From positions 1 through 57,886 of the IMG/VR virus record IMGVR_UViG_3300021403_000001: DNA of 57,886 nucleotides; one strand, written 5' to 3'. Source of the DNA: a virus. A program made the position numbers and the translations under genes. Of this stretch, positions 44,534 to 52,246 are shown in pieces. Within the stretch, counting starts at the first letter, position 1. Each line of letters opens with the position of its first letter. The notes under the pieces were generated by a model. That model had not been told where the DNA came from and made no database searches. It saw nothing but the letters and a program-made list of their open reading frames with translations.

Positions 44534-44779
44534 ATGCAGATCACCAGCAACGTCTCACACGCAAGCGTCAAGGTGTATGTCAACGACATACTCCACATCC
44601 ATTTCGCGCGTGAGCGGTTCGTTGGCTTGTCATCGTGGCAGTACGAGAAGGAAGGCCGCAAGGATCAGGGCGGCATGTACTACATCGAGATCGTGCTGGA
44701 CGGCGGCAACGTGACGGTCGATTACGATCGGCGGGATATGTGGCTTGGCGTATTGGCAGAGCTTGAGAAGGCCCGATAA
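44534..44779 (+). CDS. Hypothetical beta protein
   Basis: 81 residues, beta-strand rich (VSHASVKVYVNDILHIHFAR, GGMYYIEIVLDGGNVTVDYD). No family recognised. Confidence 0.6.
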   Translation: MQITSNVSHASVKVYVNDILHIHFARERFVGLSSWQYEKEGRKDQGGMYYIEIVLDGGNVTVDYDRRDMWLGVLAELEKAR

Positions 44780-44794
44780 TCAGCAGTTAGAGAA

Positions 44795-45355
44795 ATGACG
44801 CCCGAGCGATACCAGGAAGTACGAGCTGCCATCATCGACGCGGGCTACGCGAGCGAGATCGAATGGGCTGAAGGTGTCAAGGCGCCTGAGAATGCCGAGG
44901 ACTTCGCTGGCGAGGCCGTCTGGGTAATCCTGTGCAGCGGCATGAAGGAGCAAATCGCGCGGAAGATCAGCGACAAGGTTTGGGGCGCCATCCGCGATGG
45001 TCAGCCGGTACGCTCGGTATTTGGTCACGATGGGAAGGCTGCCGCCATAGAGACGATCTGGCGCGACCGCGAACGGCTGTTTCAATCCTTCAAGCTGGCG
45101 AACGATAAGGTCGAATTTTGCCAGCGCCTGCCGTGGATCGGCGGCATCACGAAGTGGCACCTCGCCAAGAACTACGGCGTCGATTGTGCCAAGCCGGACA
45201 TTCACCTGTCACGACTTGCGACCCACTATGGGACCACGCCGGCCAACCTGTGCGCTGCATTGGCGAAGTCATCTGGCGACCGCATCGCGACCGTCGATCT
45301 TGTCATCTGGCGAGCCTGCAATCTCGAAATTATCAAGACGCGAGAACTTGCGTAA
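44795..45355 (+). CDS. HhH glycosylase-like protein
   Basis: 186 residues. LPWIGGITKWHLAKNYGVD near residue 112 is a helix-hairpin-helix, followed by CAKPDIHLSRLATHYGTTP, as in HhH-GPD DNA glycosylases and their phage relatives. The expected catalytic Asp or Lys context (K-P-D-x-H-L) is partly kept. It may recognise modified or damaged bases, perhaps in host DNA. It closes a run of small genes before the structured RNA. Confidence 0.68.
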   Translation: MTPERYQEVRAAIIDAGYASEIEWAEGVKAPENAEDFAGEAVWVILCSGMKEQIARKISDKVWGAIRDGQPVRSVFGHDGKAAAIETIWRDRERLFQSFKLANDKVEFCQRLPWIGGITKWHLAKNYGVDCAKPDIHLSRLATHYGTTPANLCAALAKSSGDRIATVDLVIWRACNLEIIKTRELA

Positions 45356-45377
45356 ACATCACAGAAAGGCAATCGAC

Positions 45378-45539
45378 ATGACAGAGGACGAACGCGAAGA
45401 ATTCATCTATAGCTTGTTGGGCGAATTTCAAAGGTCGCTTGGCTCAATTACAGATGAGCAGAAATATGCTTTCATCGCCGGAGCCAGATCGGCTTTAGTC
45501 ACCCTTGAGGAGCGCGAAAAGGCTGCGCGGAAACGATGA
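45378..45539 (+). CDS. Hypothetical small protein (53 aa)
   Basis: 53 residues, acidic then helical: DEREEFIYSLLGEFQRSLGS, TDEQKYAFIAGARSALVTLE. Short phage proteins with G-x-R-S-A-L are common. ATGA overlap with the next gene. Confidence 0.6.
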   Translation: MTEDEREEFIYSLLGEFQRSLGSITDEQKYAFIAGARSALVTLEEREKAARKR

Positions 45540-45736
45540 CTGAACGCGAAAAAATCGATCCCGATATGATTACTCACTTGCAGCAGTTCATCGCCATTGC
45601 GGAGACTTGCCACCGACAGCGGGAGCCTTCGTATTCGTGGCACGTTCTCGACTGGATGTCCTACAAATCGCAATGCCGCTGGCCGTTGGTCCGGAAGTGT
45701 GACCGTCTCATCGATCCTTCGATGATTGTTCCTTAA
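45536..45736 (+). CDS. Hypothetical small protein
   Basis: 66 residues. PDMITHLQQFIAIAETCHRQ then WHVLDWMSYKSQCRW. No family recognised. Its stop lies two bases before the outer stem of the first structured RNA, so that RNA would be in its 3' untranslated region. Confidence 0.55.
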   Translation: MTEREKIDPDMITHLQQFIAIAETCHRQREPSYSWHVLDWMSYKSQCRWPLVRKCDRLIDPSMIVP

Positions 45737-45738
45737 CG

Positions 45739-45879
45739 GTGAGTGACCGATGACTTTGCTCGGAGCGAGCGGGACGCTCGGGCTTCGCCAAGAACAAGTT
45801 GCCTCCCCCGTTATCTTGGCTAGTGGGAGAGGCGGTCGGGTCGCGCCCGGCCTCCGAGCCCACTAACTGAGTCGCTCAC
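45739..45879 (+). ncRNA. Structured RNA, copy 1 (phage RNA family)
   Basis: Core 45758-45859: P1 GCTCGGA with TCCGAGC, P2 CGAGCG-GGA-CGCTCG, P3 GCCAAGA with TCTTGGC enclosing a 20-base loop, a pseudoknot of loop bases 45801-45809 with 45825-45833 (eight pairs and one C-A mismatch), and P4 GGTCGGG-TCGCG-CCCGGCC. An extra outer stem pairs 45739-45747 with 45871-45879. Copy 2 at 49094-49197 has the same fold with different stem sequences. Plus strand is preferred because both copies follow plus-strand genes, but G-U/C-A balance does not decide strand. Confidence 0.8.
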
Positions 45880-45947
45880 AGCCAAATGAACTTGAGTCCG
45901 AGACAACATATCCTTGACCCATCCTATCCGCTGCGGAATCATGTGGG

Positions 45948-46163
45948 ATGCCAATCGACCCAGAGAACGATCCGAACGAGGATTACGAAATCGGTCACAT
46001 GCCCCAGAGGCCCCACAGTATGCCGCCGGATTGGTGGACAGTGTTCTGCAATGGAGTTCCGGTCTATCACTTCGCGCCGGACAAAGTGGCTGAAGCCGAA
46101 CGGTACGTCACCGACCCGGCGTATCGGGTGAATCTGGTGACTAGGTTGCTGCATGATAGATAG
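45948..46163 (+). CDS. Hypothetical protein
   Basis: 71 residues. PEDNEDYEIG-like acidic start, SMPPDWWTVFCNGVPVYHFA, then AERYVTDPAYRVNLVTRLLH. Short phage proteins with this P-P-D-W-W... pattern are known but unassigned. It is the last plus-strand gene before the minus-strand lysis block. Confidence 0.6.
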   Translation: MPIDPENDPNEDYEIGHMPQRPHSMPPDWWTVFCNGVPVYHFAPDKVAEAERYVTDPAYRVNLVTRLLHDR

Positions 46164-46235
46164 CCAATTCTTGCACGCAGAACCGTAACGAAACTCACCA
46201 GATCAAACCCCCTCCATCGGTCCGATGACGACCCG

Positions 46236-46394
46236 TCAGTGGACACCCATCAGCAAAAGCGTCGCGAAGCAGCCAATAGCGATAAGCCCCAGCGGAAGCG
46301 GATATCGGTTGTTGTGATCGTTCATGTGACCGCACGCGCCGATGATGAGGCAACCGACACCGGTCACGGCCAGCAGTTCTACGAGCGCGATCAT
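46236..46394 (-). CDS. Two-span membrane protein, holin candidate (52 aa)
   Basis: 52 residues with two hydrophobic helices: MIALVELLAVTGVGCLIIGA and PLGLIAIGCFATLLLMGVH, and a short polar loop between. It lies at the end of the lysis block and overlaps the 68-residue gene upstream (TGATG). A small two-span membrane protein next to an endolysin is a reasonable holin candidate, but the 112-residue protein at 47025 competes for that role. Confidence 0.55.
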   Translation of the reverse strand: MIALVELLAVTGVGCLIIGACGHMNDHNNRYPLPLGLIAIGCFATLLLMGVH

Positions 46395-46597
46395 CGCTTG
46401 CACCGCTTGGCCTTGGCGATATCGGCCTCTGAGACGCCTTTGGCGCGAGCGGCCTTCTCTGCCGCGGCTTCACCTCCAGCCTCTACAACGGCTCCCTTGG
46501 CCATCCAGCAGAAGAATGCGGACGGCTTGTCGTTGGCGAGTGCTGGGCCAATCATGATTGTGAGGCCGAAGATGATGGCCGTGAAGTGTCGGATCAT
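46391..46597 (-). CDS. Small exported protein
   Basis: 68 residues. MIRHFTAIIFGLTIMIGPALA is a Sec signal peptide; the mature part has two Cys (FFCWMAKGAVVE, AKRCKR) and a helical AEKAARAKGVSEADIAKAK segment. It could be a spanin-like or periplasmic lysis accessory by position. ATGA overlap with the 129-residue gene. Confidence 0.6.
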   Translation of the reverse strand: MIRHFTAIIFGLTIMIGPALANDKPSAFFCWMAKGAVVEAGGEAAAEKAARAKGVSEADIAKAKRCKR

Positions 46598-46983
46598 TTA
46601 GCGCCCTTTGGAGATTGAAACTGCGTTTCGTTGTAGCGCTGCAATGCTATATTGTGACGATCCAGACCTTGATGCAGCTTACTGAGGTCTTCGCGGATCA
46701 GGAGATTGTCCTGCTCCATATTTCCCTGTCTGACAGCAAGAGCGGCTTGCCGATCCTCAACCAAGGAAAGGCGTCGATCCGTATTCTTTAGATCGGTCAA
46801 GTTCGTCTCGACGCCTCTGACGCGAATGTCGAGCCCTTCAAGCTTACCGGTGACTTGCGTGTGGTTGATATCGATCTTGCCGCCCAACTTGACGACAAAA
46901 ACCGTGACCGAAATGATGTTGCCAAGGACAGTAACAATCCCGACCACTAGAGAAGCGATAACTCCGGGGTCCCACATTCCCAT
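46594..46983 (-). CDS. Membrane-anchored coiled-coil protein, spanin candidate
   Basis: 129 residues. An N-terminal hydrophobic helix (ASLVVGIVTVLGNIISVTVF) is followed by a long polar coiled coil (VETNLTDLKNTDRRLSLVED, RHNIALQRYNETQF). This N-in anchor plus periplasmic coiled coil matches i-spanins, though a holin-accessory role is also possible. Overlaps the 68-residue exported protein, a classical i-spanin/o-spanin arrangement if that protein is the outer partner. Confidence 0.55.
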   Translation of the reverse strand: MGMWDPGVIASLVVGIVTVLGNIISVTVFVVKLGGKIDINHTQVTGKLEGLDIRVRGVETNLTDLKNTDRRLSLVEDRQAALAVRQGNMEQDNLLIREDLSKLHQGLDRHNIALQRYNETQFQSPKGAK

Positions 46984-47024
46984 GCGCCTCTAGTTACCCA
47001 AATGCACAAGAACGTGCGGCCCCA

Positions 47025-47363
47025 CTAGCCGCTGCCTTGAGTCGATGTGCTGGCCGTTGGCGCGGAAAGAACCGGAGAGTTCGGGCCACCCTTGCTGACG
47101 TGCTGCAACAGTTCCACGACCGCGCCGAGAACGTCGCCGCCGTTGCTGGTGGAGATGTCAGTAAGCGCGCGCTCGAGATACGGCGCGACAAGCACGATCC
47201 ACGGCTGCACCATGGCCATACCAGGGACGAACATGCCGGCAACGCCAGCCACGGTAGGTTCTACCTTCATCACGTTCTCTACAACTTTTTCCGCGGCCGC
47301 CGCGGCACCTGCGATCGTGCCGACCGTCGTTGCCGCCTGAGTCGTCTGTGCTACGTCACCCAT
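47025..47363 (-). CDS. Hydrophobic phage protein, holin candidate
   Basis: 112 residues from the ATG at 47363 (AGGAG seven bases upstream). Two Ala/Gly-rich hydrophobic stretches (TVGTIAGAAAAAEKVV and VAGMFVPGMAMVQPWIVLVA) and a polar, Ser/Thr-rich tail. Similar proteins next to phage endolysins are annotated as holin-like. It directly follows the endolysin gene on this strand. Confidence 0.55.
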   Translation of the reverse strand: MGDVAQTTQAATTVGTIAGAAAAAEKVVENVMKVEPTVAGVAGMFVPGMAMVQPWIVLVAPYLERALTDISTSNGGDVLGAVVELLQHVSKGGPNSPVLSAPTASTSTQGSG

Positions 47364-47377
47364 AGTCATTCTCCTGG

Positions 47378-48760
47378 TTAAGCTACGTTTGGGGGTTGTG
47401 CCGCAACTGCGGCGGGTGGAACGGGCGGTACGGCGGCGACACGAGCTGGGCCGCGTGCGAGATTGAAGCCGTACAAAATTTGGGCGTCAGACAATGGCGT
47501 CGGGCGGCCAGCTTCGTAGCGAAACATCGCTTTGCCAAAGGCAAGCAACGTCGCGTCGTCGTCGAGATTGATATCGGCTTGCTCGCTAAGCCCTGACCAT
47601 GCCGCAACCTCCGCGACATAGTTGGAATAGTCTTGGCCGCCGCCGTAGCGGTTGATAATCGCGCTGAGCGTGGTGGCTCCAGCGGCGTGGTATTTCTGCA
47701 GCAGAGTGAACCACGCGGCGACACCGTATTCGGGTGTGGAGAAGATCACCGTCGAGTTCGCCTCTGCGCCCGACATCGATGTTACCTTGTCGCCGACGTA
47801 GCCGGGCGCGGTCTTGATCCACGGTGCCACATTGAGTGCGCCTGGATTGTTAGTGCGGATCGATGCCGGGATGCTCTTGTCGAAAGGAGTTGACGAGAAG
47901 TATCCGCCAGCAACCATCGCGCTAAACTCCGCATTCTGCGCGGGAGTGGCTGGGATAGTGGTGGCTCCGGAGACAGTGGGTGGAGCTTGGATATTCACCG
48001 GCGAGCCGGCCGGCATCATCACGGGCCCCGTCGTCGGCAGCGGAACTGATTTCGGCCAGACGTAGGCGCGGAATCCAAACGTCGGGCTATCCTTGGGAAG
48101 GGCCTCTTCCTGCACCATGTCGTTTTCGTTGCCCCCGAGCGTCCAAATCCGGGTCGCATCCTCGCCACCATAGAAGCCGACATGGCCCAACCCGCTGTTC
48201 TTGGAGTTGCGCCAGAAGACAACGAGACAGCCGAGAACCGGGGTCGCAATCTGGATAAAATCAGGATGGCTCAGGAACGACTGTGAGGAGGGCGAGCGTG
48301 TGCCGGGGACGCCAGCCTGCTCCAGCTTGGCGTTGGCCCAAATCGCGCACCACGGGTCGCCCAAGGCACCCGTGTGGGCCTGCTTGATGAATAGATCGAT
48401 GCCCTGATTGTCGCCGGTTTCGTGAAAGCCTATGTCGAGTAAGCCGAGCTTGAACCAGGGCGGGGCTGTACCGAACAGGCCAGTAAAATTGGGAACTTGC
48501 GCGCCGCTTGGACTTGGCGCGGCTACCGGTTTTGCCGGCGCGGGAAGAACTGGCGGCGAAACCGGCTGCGCAACCCCTGATATCACCTTGGGGCTGATCG
48601 GCTGCTGACCCGCCAAGGCCTGCGCGAGCAACGTAGAGAGGTCGTGATTCTGCTGTCCGGACTGCGATATCAGCGAGGCTAGCTTGAAGCACAGCCAGAG
48701 CAGGCCCCCGACCACGGCCAGCATGCAAAGCAGAGGAACATTCGTGAAAAAATCGGCCAT
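47378..48760 (-). CDS. Membrane-anchored modular endolysin
   Basis: 460 residues. An N-terminal hydrophobic helix (LLCMLAVVGGLLWLCFKLAS) could be a signal-anchor. The middle has a CHAP/NlpC-type domain of the TIGR02594 group: FKLGLLDIGFHETGDNQ, catalytic Cys138 in PWCAIWANAKLEQAG, and His193 in SGLGHVGFYGGED. A second domain (NNPGALNVAPWIKTAPGYV, then FSTPEYGVAAWFTLLQKYH and GGGQDYSNYVAEVAAW) resembles a transglycosylase-like lytic module. Two lytic domains with a membrane anchor suggest a regulated secreted lysin. Confidence 0.8.
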   Translation of the reverse strand: MADFFTNVPLLCMLAVVGGLLWLCFKLASLISQSGQQNHDLSTLLAQALAGQQPISPKVISGVAQPVSPPVLPAPAKPVAAPSPSGAQVPNFTGLFGTAPPWFKLGLLDIGFHETGDNQGIDLFIKQAHTGALGDPWCAIWANAKLEQAGVPGTRSPSSQSFLSHPDFIQIATPVLGCLVVFWRNSKNSGLGHVGFYGGEDATRIWTLGGNENDMVQEEALPKDSPTFGFRAYVWPKSVPLPTTGPVMMPAGSPVNIQAPPTVSGATTIPATPAQNAEFSAMVAGGYFSSTPFDKSIPASIRTNNPGALNVAPWIKTAPGYVGDKVTSMSGAEANSTVIFSTPEYGVAAWFTLLQKYHAAGATTLSAIINRYGGGQDYSNYVAEVAAWSGLSEQADINLDDDATLLAFGKAMFRYEAGRPTPLSDAQILYGFNLARGPARVAAVPPVPPAAVAAQPPNVA

Positions 48761-48880
48761 AAGCCGACTTTTGGGCTGTACTTATTGAAGGTTTTTCTTT
48801 GGGGTTGTGGGAGGCATCCCAGCTTGCTCGCGGGAGGGTTGTGGGGCTAGAACCTTCACGACAAACGATGAGGCGGCGAC

Positions 48881-49078
48881 ATGGGCACCGATGGCGGCTA
48901 CCGAGAGCGGTTCGATCGAGTCCTTAAAGAGAAGGAACTTATTGCCGTCCGCCGATGGGACGGCAACAATGGTTGGGGACGAACAACGCTGAACGAACGG
49001 CGTTGGTTCGCGGCTATCATGGTCGGTTGGCTTCTTGTCGTGATCGTCTTTGGCTTCTACAAGATATTTGCTGGCTGA
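48881..49078 (+). CDS. Small membrane protein
   Basis: 65 residues with GAGG before the ATG. A polar, basic N-terminus (YRERFDRVLKEKELIAVRRW) and a C-terminal hydrophobic helix (IMVGWLLVVIVFGFYKIFAG). It is a plus-strand gene among minus-strand lysis and tail genes and is followed 15 bases later by the second structured RNA. Confidence 0.6.
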   Translation: MGTDGGYRERFDRVLKEKELIAVRRWDGNNGWGRTTLNERRWFAAIMVGWLLVVIVFGFYKIFAG

Positions 49079-49093
49079 GAACCGCTGCGGAAA

Positions 49094-49197
49094 CACAGGA
49101 TAGCGAGCGGAACGCTCGGGTTTACTAGGGCGAGATCGGGTCCCGCGAAATCCTAGTTAGTTTGCGAGACCCAGGCAGATCGTGCCTGCCTCCTGTG
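49094..49197 (+). ncRNA. Structured RNA, copy 2 (phage RNA family)
   Basis: P1 CACAGGA with TCCTGTG, P2 CGAGCG-GAA-CGCTCG, P3 ACTAGGG with TCCTAGT enclosing a 20-base loop, a pseudoknot of loop bases 49138-49146 with 49164-49172 (eight pairs and one C-A mismatch), and P4 GGCAG-N7-CTGCC. Positions of every element match copy 1 (7 bp, 6 bp, 7 bp, loop 7+9+4) but most paired bases differ. The 3' end lies seven bases before the stop of the minus-strand tailspike. Confidence 0.8.
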
Positions 49198-49204
49198 GCC
49201 ATCC

Positions 49205-51655
49205 TTACCGATACGCAGTGACGCTGTACGTCCCGTTCGCGATGTTGCCGGAGGCATAGCGGAGTCGGACGTTGGTGATCGTCGTCGCGGAAAAGTAAGC
49301 GCCGCTGGCGCCGAAGCTTATGTACCCTCCCGCCGTGTTATCCTTGTACGTCGACTGCCAGTTCCACGCCTGAAAGTCTCCGGCGTTGCTCTGTGGCGTC
49401 AGATTGATAATGGCCGACATGAAAAACCCGACCACTTGAGCGCGACATATCACCGGCAACGCAGCGGCGCCTCCGGCAATTCCGCCTTGGGTGCCTCCGA
49501 ACGAAGTGAATCCTCCCCCATAGCTATAATTTGCTGCCGTCGTGTCATAGCTCACGCCGCTATTGGTCGACACGATCATCTGCAGGTCTTGGTTCGCCGT
49601 CACCGGATCGAAACTGTTGAGGCGGATTTCGACGAACCGCGCGCCGGACGGGATAGGAATATCGACGGTCGCAACTGCCGAGACCGTCGTGACGGACACG
49701 GCTTGGTATGGCGAAGTGGAGAAGCCAGCGCTTGCATTTGGGGCGGCGGCCAGCGCGGTCGCAACGCCCGTCCCGAGGCCGGAAATGCCGGTCGAGATCG
49801 GCACGCCAGTGATGTTGGTGCCCGTGCCCGACGACGGCGTTCCGAGCGCACCACCGTTTACAACGTGCGATCCAGCAGTGCCCGTGTTTACTTTTAGTGC
49901 CGCCTCGACGCCGCTTCCGAAGCCTGTTCCGTTTAGCTGAATCGTCCCGGCTAGATTTACCGTCGTGCCCGTGAGCTGCACGGTCGAGCCGCGAAGCTCC
50001 ATACTCTTCAAGGTGTTGTTGGCGTCGTTGATGGAGCCAAACGAAACGCCGTCCGCGAGGTTAAAATTGGAGCCAACATAGAGATTTTTATCAGCAGCGA
50101 CATGACAGACGAACGGAACGCCCGTGATGCTGGTTGAGGACGCTCCGCACAAAATCGACGTGCTGCCGAATAGTGCAGTGAAGCCGCCCGTCGTCGGCGT
50201 CGTCGCGCCTACGGTGCCATTGATGTTGATGCTGGCGGTGCCGGTAAGGTTCGTGACGGTGCCGGAGGACGGCGTCCCGAGCGGCCCCCCGCTATAGAGC
50301 AGCGTTCCGCTCGCGGCTGGAAGTGACCACGCAAATGACGACGCGCTCGCCGGTGCCGACAGCGTGCTGAGGCCGCCTGCAGCTTGCCCGAACTTCACGC
50401 TGCCATCGCGCGATCCGGCATAGCCCGTGTAAATCGAACTGAGCGATGGCGCCTCGGTGTTCGACCAGAACTTGGTGAGGCCGTCGATTTCTAGCGTGGC
50501 GCTAGCATTGGTATTGTTGATCGCAGGACGCCCGGCGCTAGCGCTATATCCACTCAACCCGTAGAAATTCGAGTTTACGATCTTGTAATTGGAGTCCGCA
50601 TTCGATCCGTCGATGAAAAGCTGATTTGTGCCGAAGCCAAGACCGGAAAAATTAGCCGTGCGAAGCCATGCTACGTTATCGAACAGGACGTTCGCCTTGT
50701 GCGCAGTATTGGTGATCCAGATGTCGCCCTGCCCGCCATTGCCCTCGAACGACATTCCAGAAAATAACACGGTGCCGTAGCCGTCGCCGGGATCGACCAG
50801 CCGAATGCCGTAGCAATTGGTCGTCGTTCCGCCGCAGGCCGTGGAGCCGTTGTACTGGATTGATCCGCCGTACCAGGAGAGCGAATTCGGGTTGGTGACC
50901 TGAAGGCCGAACGTGGCGTTGTTCGATACCGTGGTCGAATAAAACGCTATCGAATTCGTGCTGGTAATGGTCGATGCGCCGTTGAAGCGCAGGCCGCCAT
51001 TATTGAACCGGAATTGCGAGCGCAAAAATTCTGACTGTTCAACGTCGGTCGCGTCGAACGCCAGGTCGAGCGCTTCGATATCCACGTCGTCGATATGGAA
51101 AAACGCCGCCTTGTTGATCTGAAGGCCGATGCTGCCTGCGTTGATCGCGCTGGCATTGCCTACAATCCGCAATCCCTTGACCATGAAATCGCTTTCAAGG
51201 GCGGAAGCATTGCCGGTGTATTTGATGAAGATGCCGGTGAACGTGGTGTTGATAATGCAGGACCGGCCCTGACCGTCGCCGAGCAATTGAATCTTGCCCT
51301 GAAACCGCGTGGTGATCGCGGAAAGATCGACGGTAAGCTGATTGGTTGTCTTGTAACAGGCGGTTGAAGCCGGGAAATACACCGTTCCACCGCCCGCGGT
51401 AATGGCTGCGGCTATCGCATTGTTTATGGATGTTGTGTCATCAGACGTGCCGTCACCCTTCGCAGAAAACGGCGACGATTTGACATTGATAAATGGCACG
51501 CCAAGATTAGCGGCCGCCCCGGCGGCGGTTGACGCGCCCGTACCCCCTTTCGGTATTGAAAGGGGCGATGTGCCGGGGTTCACTTGGGCAACAGCGGGCG
51601 TTGCCAACAGCAATCCAAGCAGGGCAAGTAGATAGAAATTGTTCGCTGGCTTCAT
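49205..51655 (-). CDS. Tailspike-like protein with beta-helix and signal-like start
   Basis: 816 residues from the ATG at 51655; a GTG three codons earlier is possible. A hydrophobic N-terminus (FYLLALLGLLLATPAVAQ) resembles a signal peptide, then the phage fibre motif PKGGTGASTAAGAAANLG. A pectate-lyase-like parallel beta-helix follows (VKSSPFSAKGDGTSDDTTSI, GGGTVYFPASTACYKTTNQL), then repeated NGGALGTPSSGT-type segments. It is probably the receptor-binding or depolymerising spike on the gp10-like hub. Signal peptides are unusual for virion proteins. Confidence 0.78.
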   Translation of the reverse strand: MKPANNFYLLALLGLLLATPAVAQVNPGTSPLSIPKGGTGASTAAGAAANLGVPFINVKSSPFSAKGDGTSDDTTSINNAIAAAITAGGGTVYFPASTACYKTTNQLTVDLSAITTRFQGKIQLLGDGQGRSCIINTTFTGIFIKYTGNASALESDFMVKGLRIVGNASAINAGSIGLQINKAAFFHIDDVDIEALDLAFDATDVEQSEFLRSQFRFNNGGLRFNGASTITSTNSIAFYSTTVSNNATFGLQVTNPNSLSWYGGSIQYNGSTACGGTTTNCYGIRLVDPGDGYGTVLFSGMSFEGNGGQGDIWITNTAHKANVLFDNVAWLRTANFSGLGFGTNQLFIDGSNADSNYKIVNSNFYGLSGYSASAGRPAINNTNASATLEIDGLTKFWSNTEAPSLSSIYTGYAGSRDGSVKFGQAAGGLSTLSAPASASSFAWSLPAASGTLLYSGGPLGTPSSGTVTNLTGTASININGTVGATTPTTGGFTALFGSTSILCGASSTSITGVPFVCHVAADKNLYVGSNFNLADGVSFGSINDANNTLKSMELRGSTVQLTGTTVNLAGTIQLNGTGFGSGVEAALKVNTGTAGSHVVNGGALGTPSSGTGTNITGVPISTGISGLGTGVATALAAAPNASAGFSTSPYQAVSVTTVSAVATVDIPIPSGARFVEIRLNSFDPVTANQDLQMIVSTNSGVSYDTTAANYSYGGGFTSFGGTQGGIAGGAAALPVICRAQVVGFFMSAIINLTPQSNAGDFQAWNWQSTYKDNTAGGYISFGASGAYFSATTITNVRLRYASGNIANGTYSVTAYR

Positions 51656-51724
51656 CAATTCCACACGGCAAATTGCTCTGTGGAATGCAGTCTTGGGCCA
51701 AACGGGTTGACTAATTTCCGGCCT

Positions 51725-52246
51725 TTAATAGGCCCCCGAACCGTCAGGCAATGGCGTGAGAGTGATTGACCCACCGTTCCCGTCGATTCTGTAGACGTAG
51801 TTCACGCTGGCCATCTGGGTTTGGCCAGCCTTTGGGGTGATGGTGATGTTGTTAGCGGATGCCGAACCAAGAGCATCGACCACACGAAGCGCTTTGGTGC
51901 GCGCAGACCAATCAACGGTGATGGCCATAGGCAGCGACTTAACCAGGATCACTTCATCGGAGGGTTGTGCGGTATAGGCCGATCCGCTCGTGAGCGTGAT
52001 GATTGACTTGGCGGAAACAACGGCTGAGACTTGCACCAGCGAAGCAACGCCCGTCAGGACATTGTAGGCCATGACGTAAGTATTAGCTGGATCTGGGATG
52101 GTGGTCAGTTGCTGGAATGAGTTGAAATCCAGCTTCACCGTCCAAATTCCGTTGGACTTTGTGATCTTGATTCCGCTCGCGCCGGCAACCAGCGACGGGA
52201 AGTTGACCTTGGTATCGACGCGGAGATTGTACGGGAGGGCGTTCAT
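51725..52246 (-). CDS. Tail fibre-associated protein
   Basis: 173 residues, beta-rich with many Val, Thr and Ser (LPYNLRVDTKVNFPSLVAGA, WTVKLDFNSFQQLTTIPDPA). It lies between the tailspike and a second fibre gene in the same direction. Probably an adaptor or distal fibre domain; no family recognised. Confidence 0.65.
   Translation of the reverse strand: MNALPYNLRVDTKVNFPSLVAGASGIKITKSNGIWTVKLDFNSFQQLTTIPDPANTYVMAYNVLTGVASLVQVSAVVSAKSIITLTSGSAYTAQPSDEVILVKSLPMAITVDWSARTKALRVVDALGSASANNITITPKAGQTQMASVNYVYRIDGNGGSITLTPLPDGSGAY

Noticed and set aside
48782-49096. A 104-codon minus-strand frame opposite the small membrane gene
   Set aside because: The plus-strand frame has a ribosome binding site and a clear C-terminal membrane helix; the minus frame lacks both and is Ser/Pro-rich.
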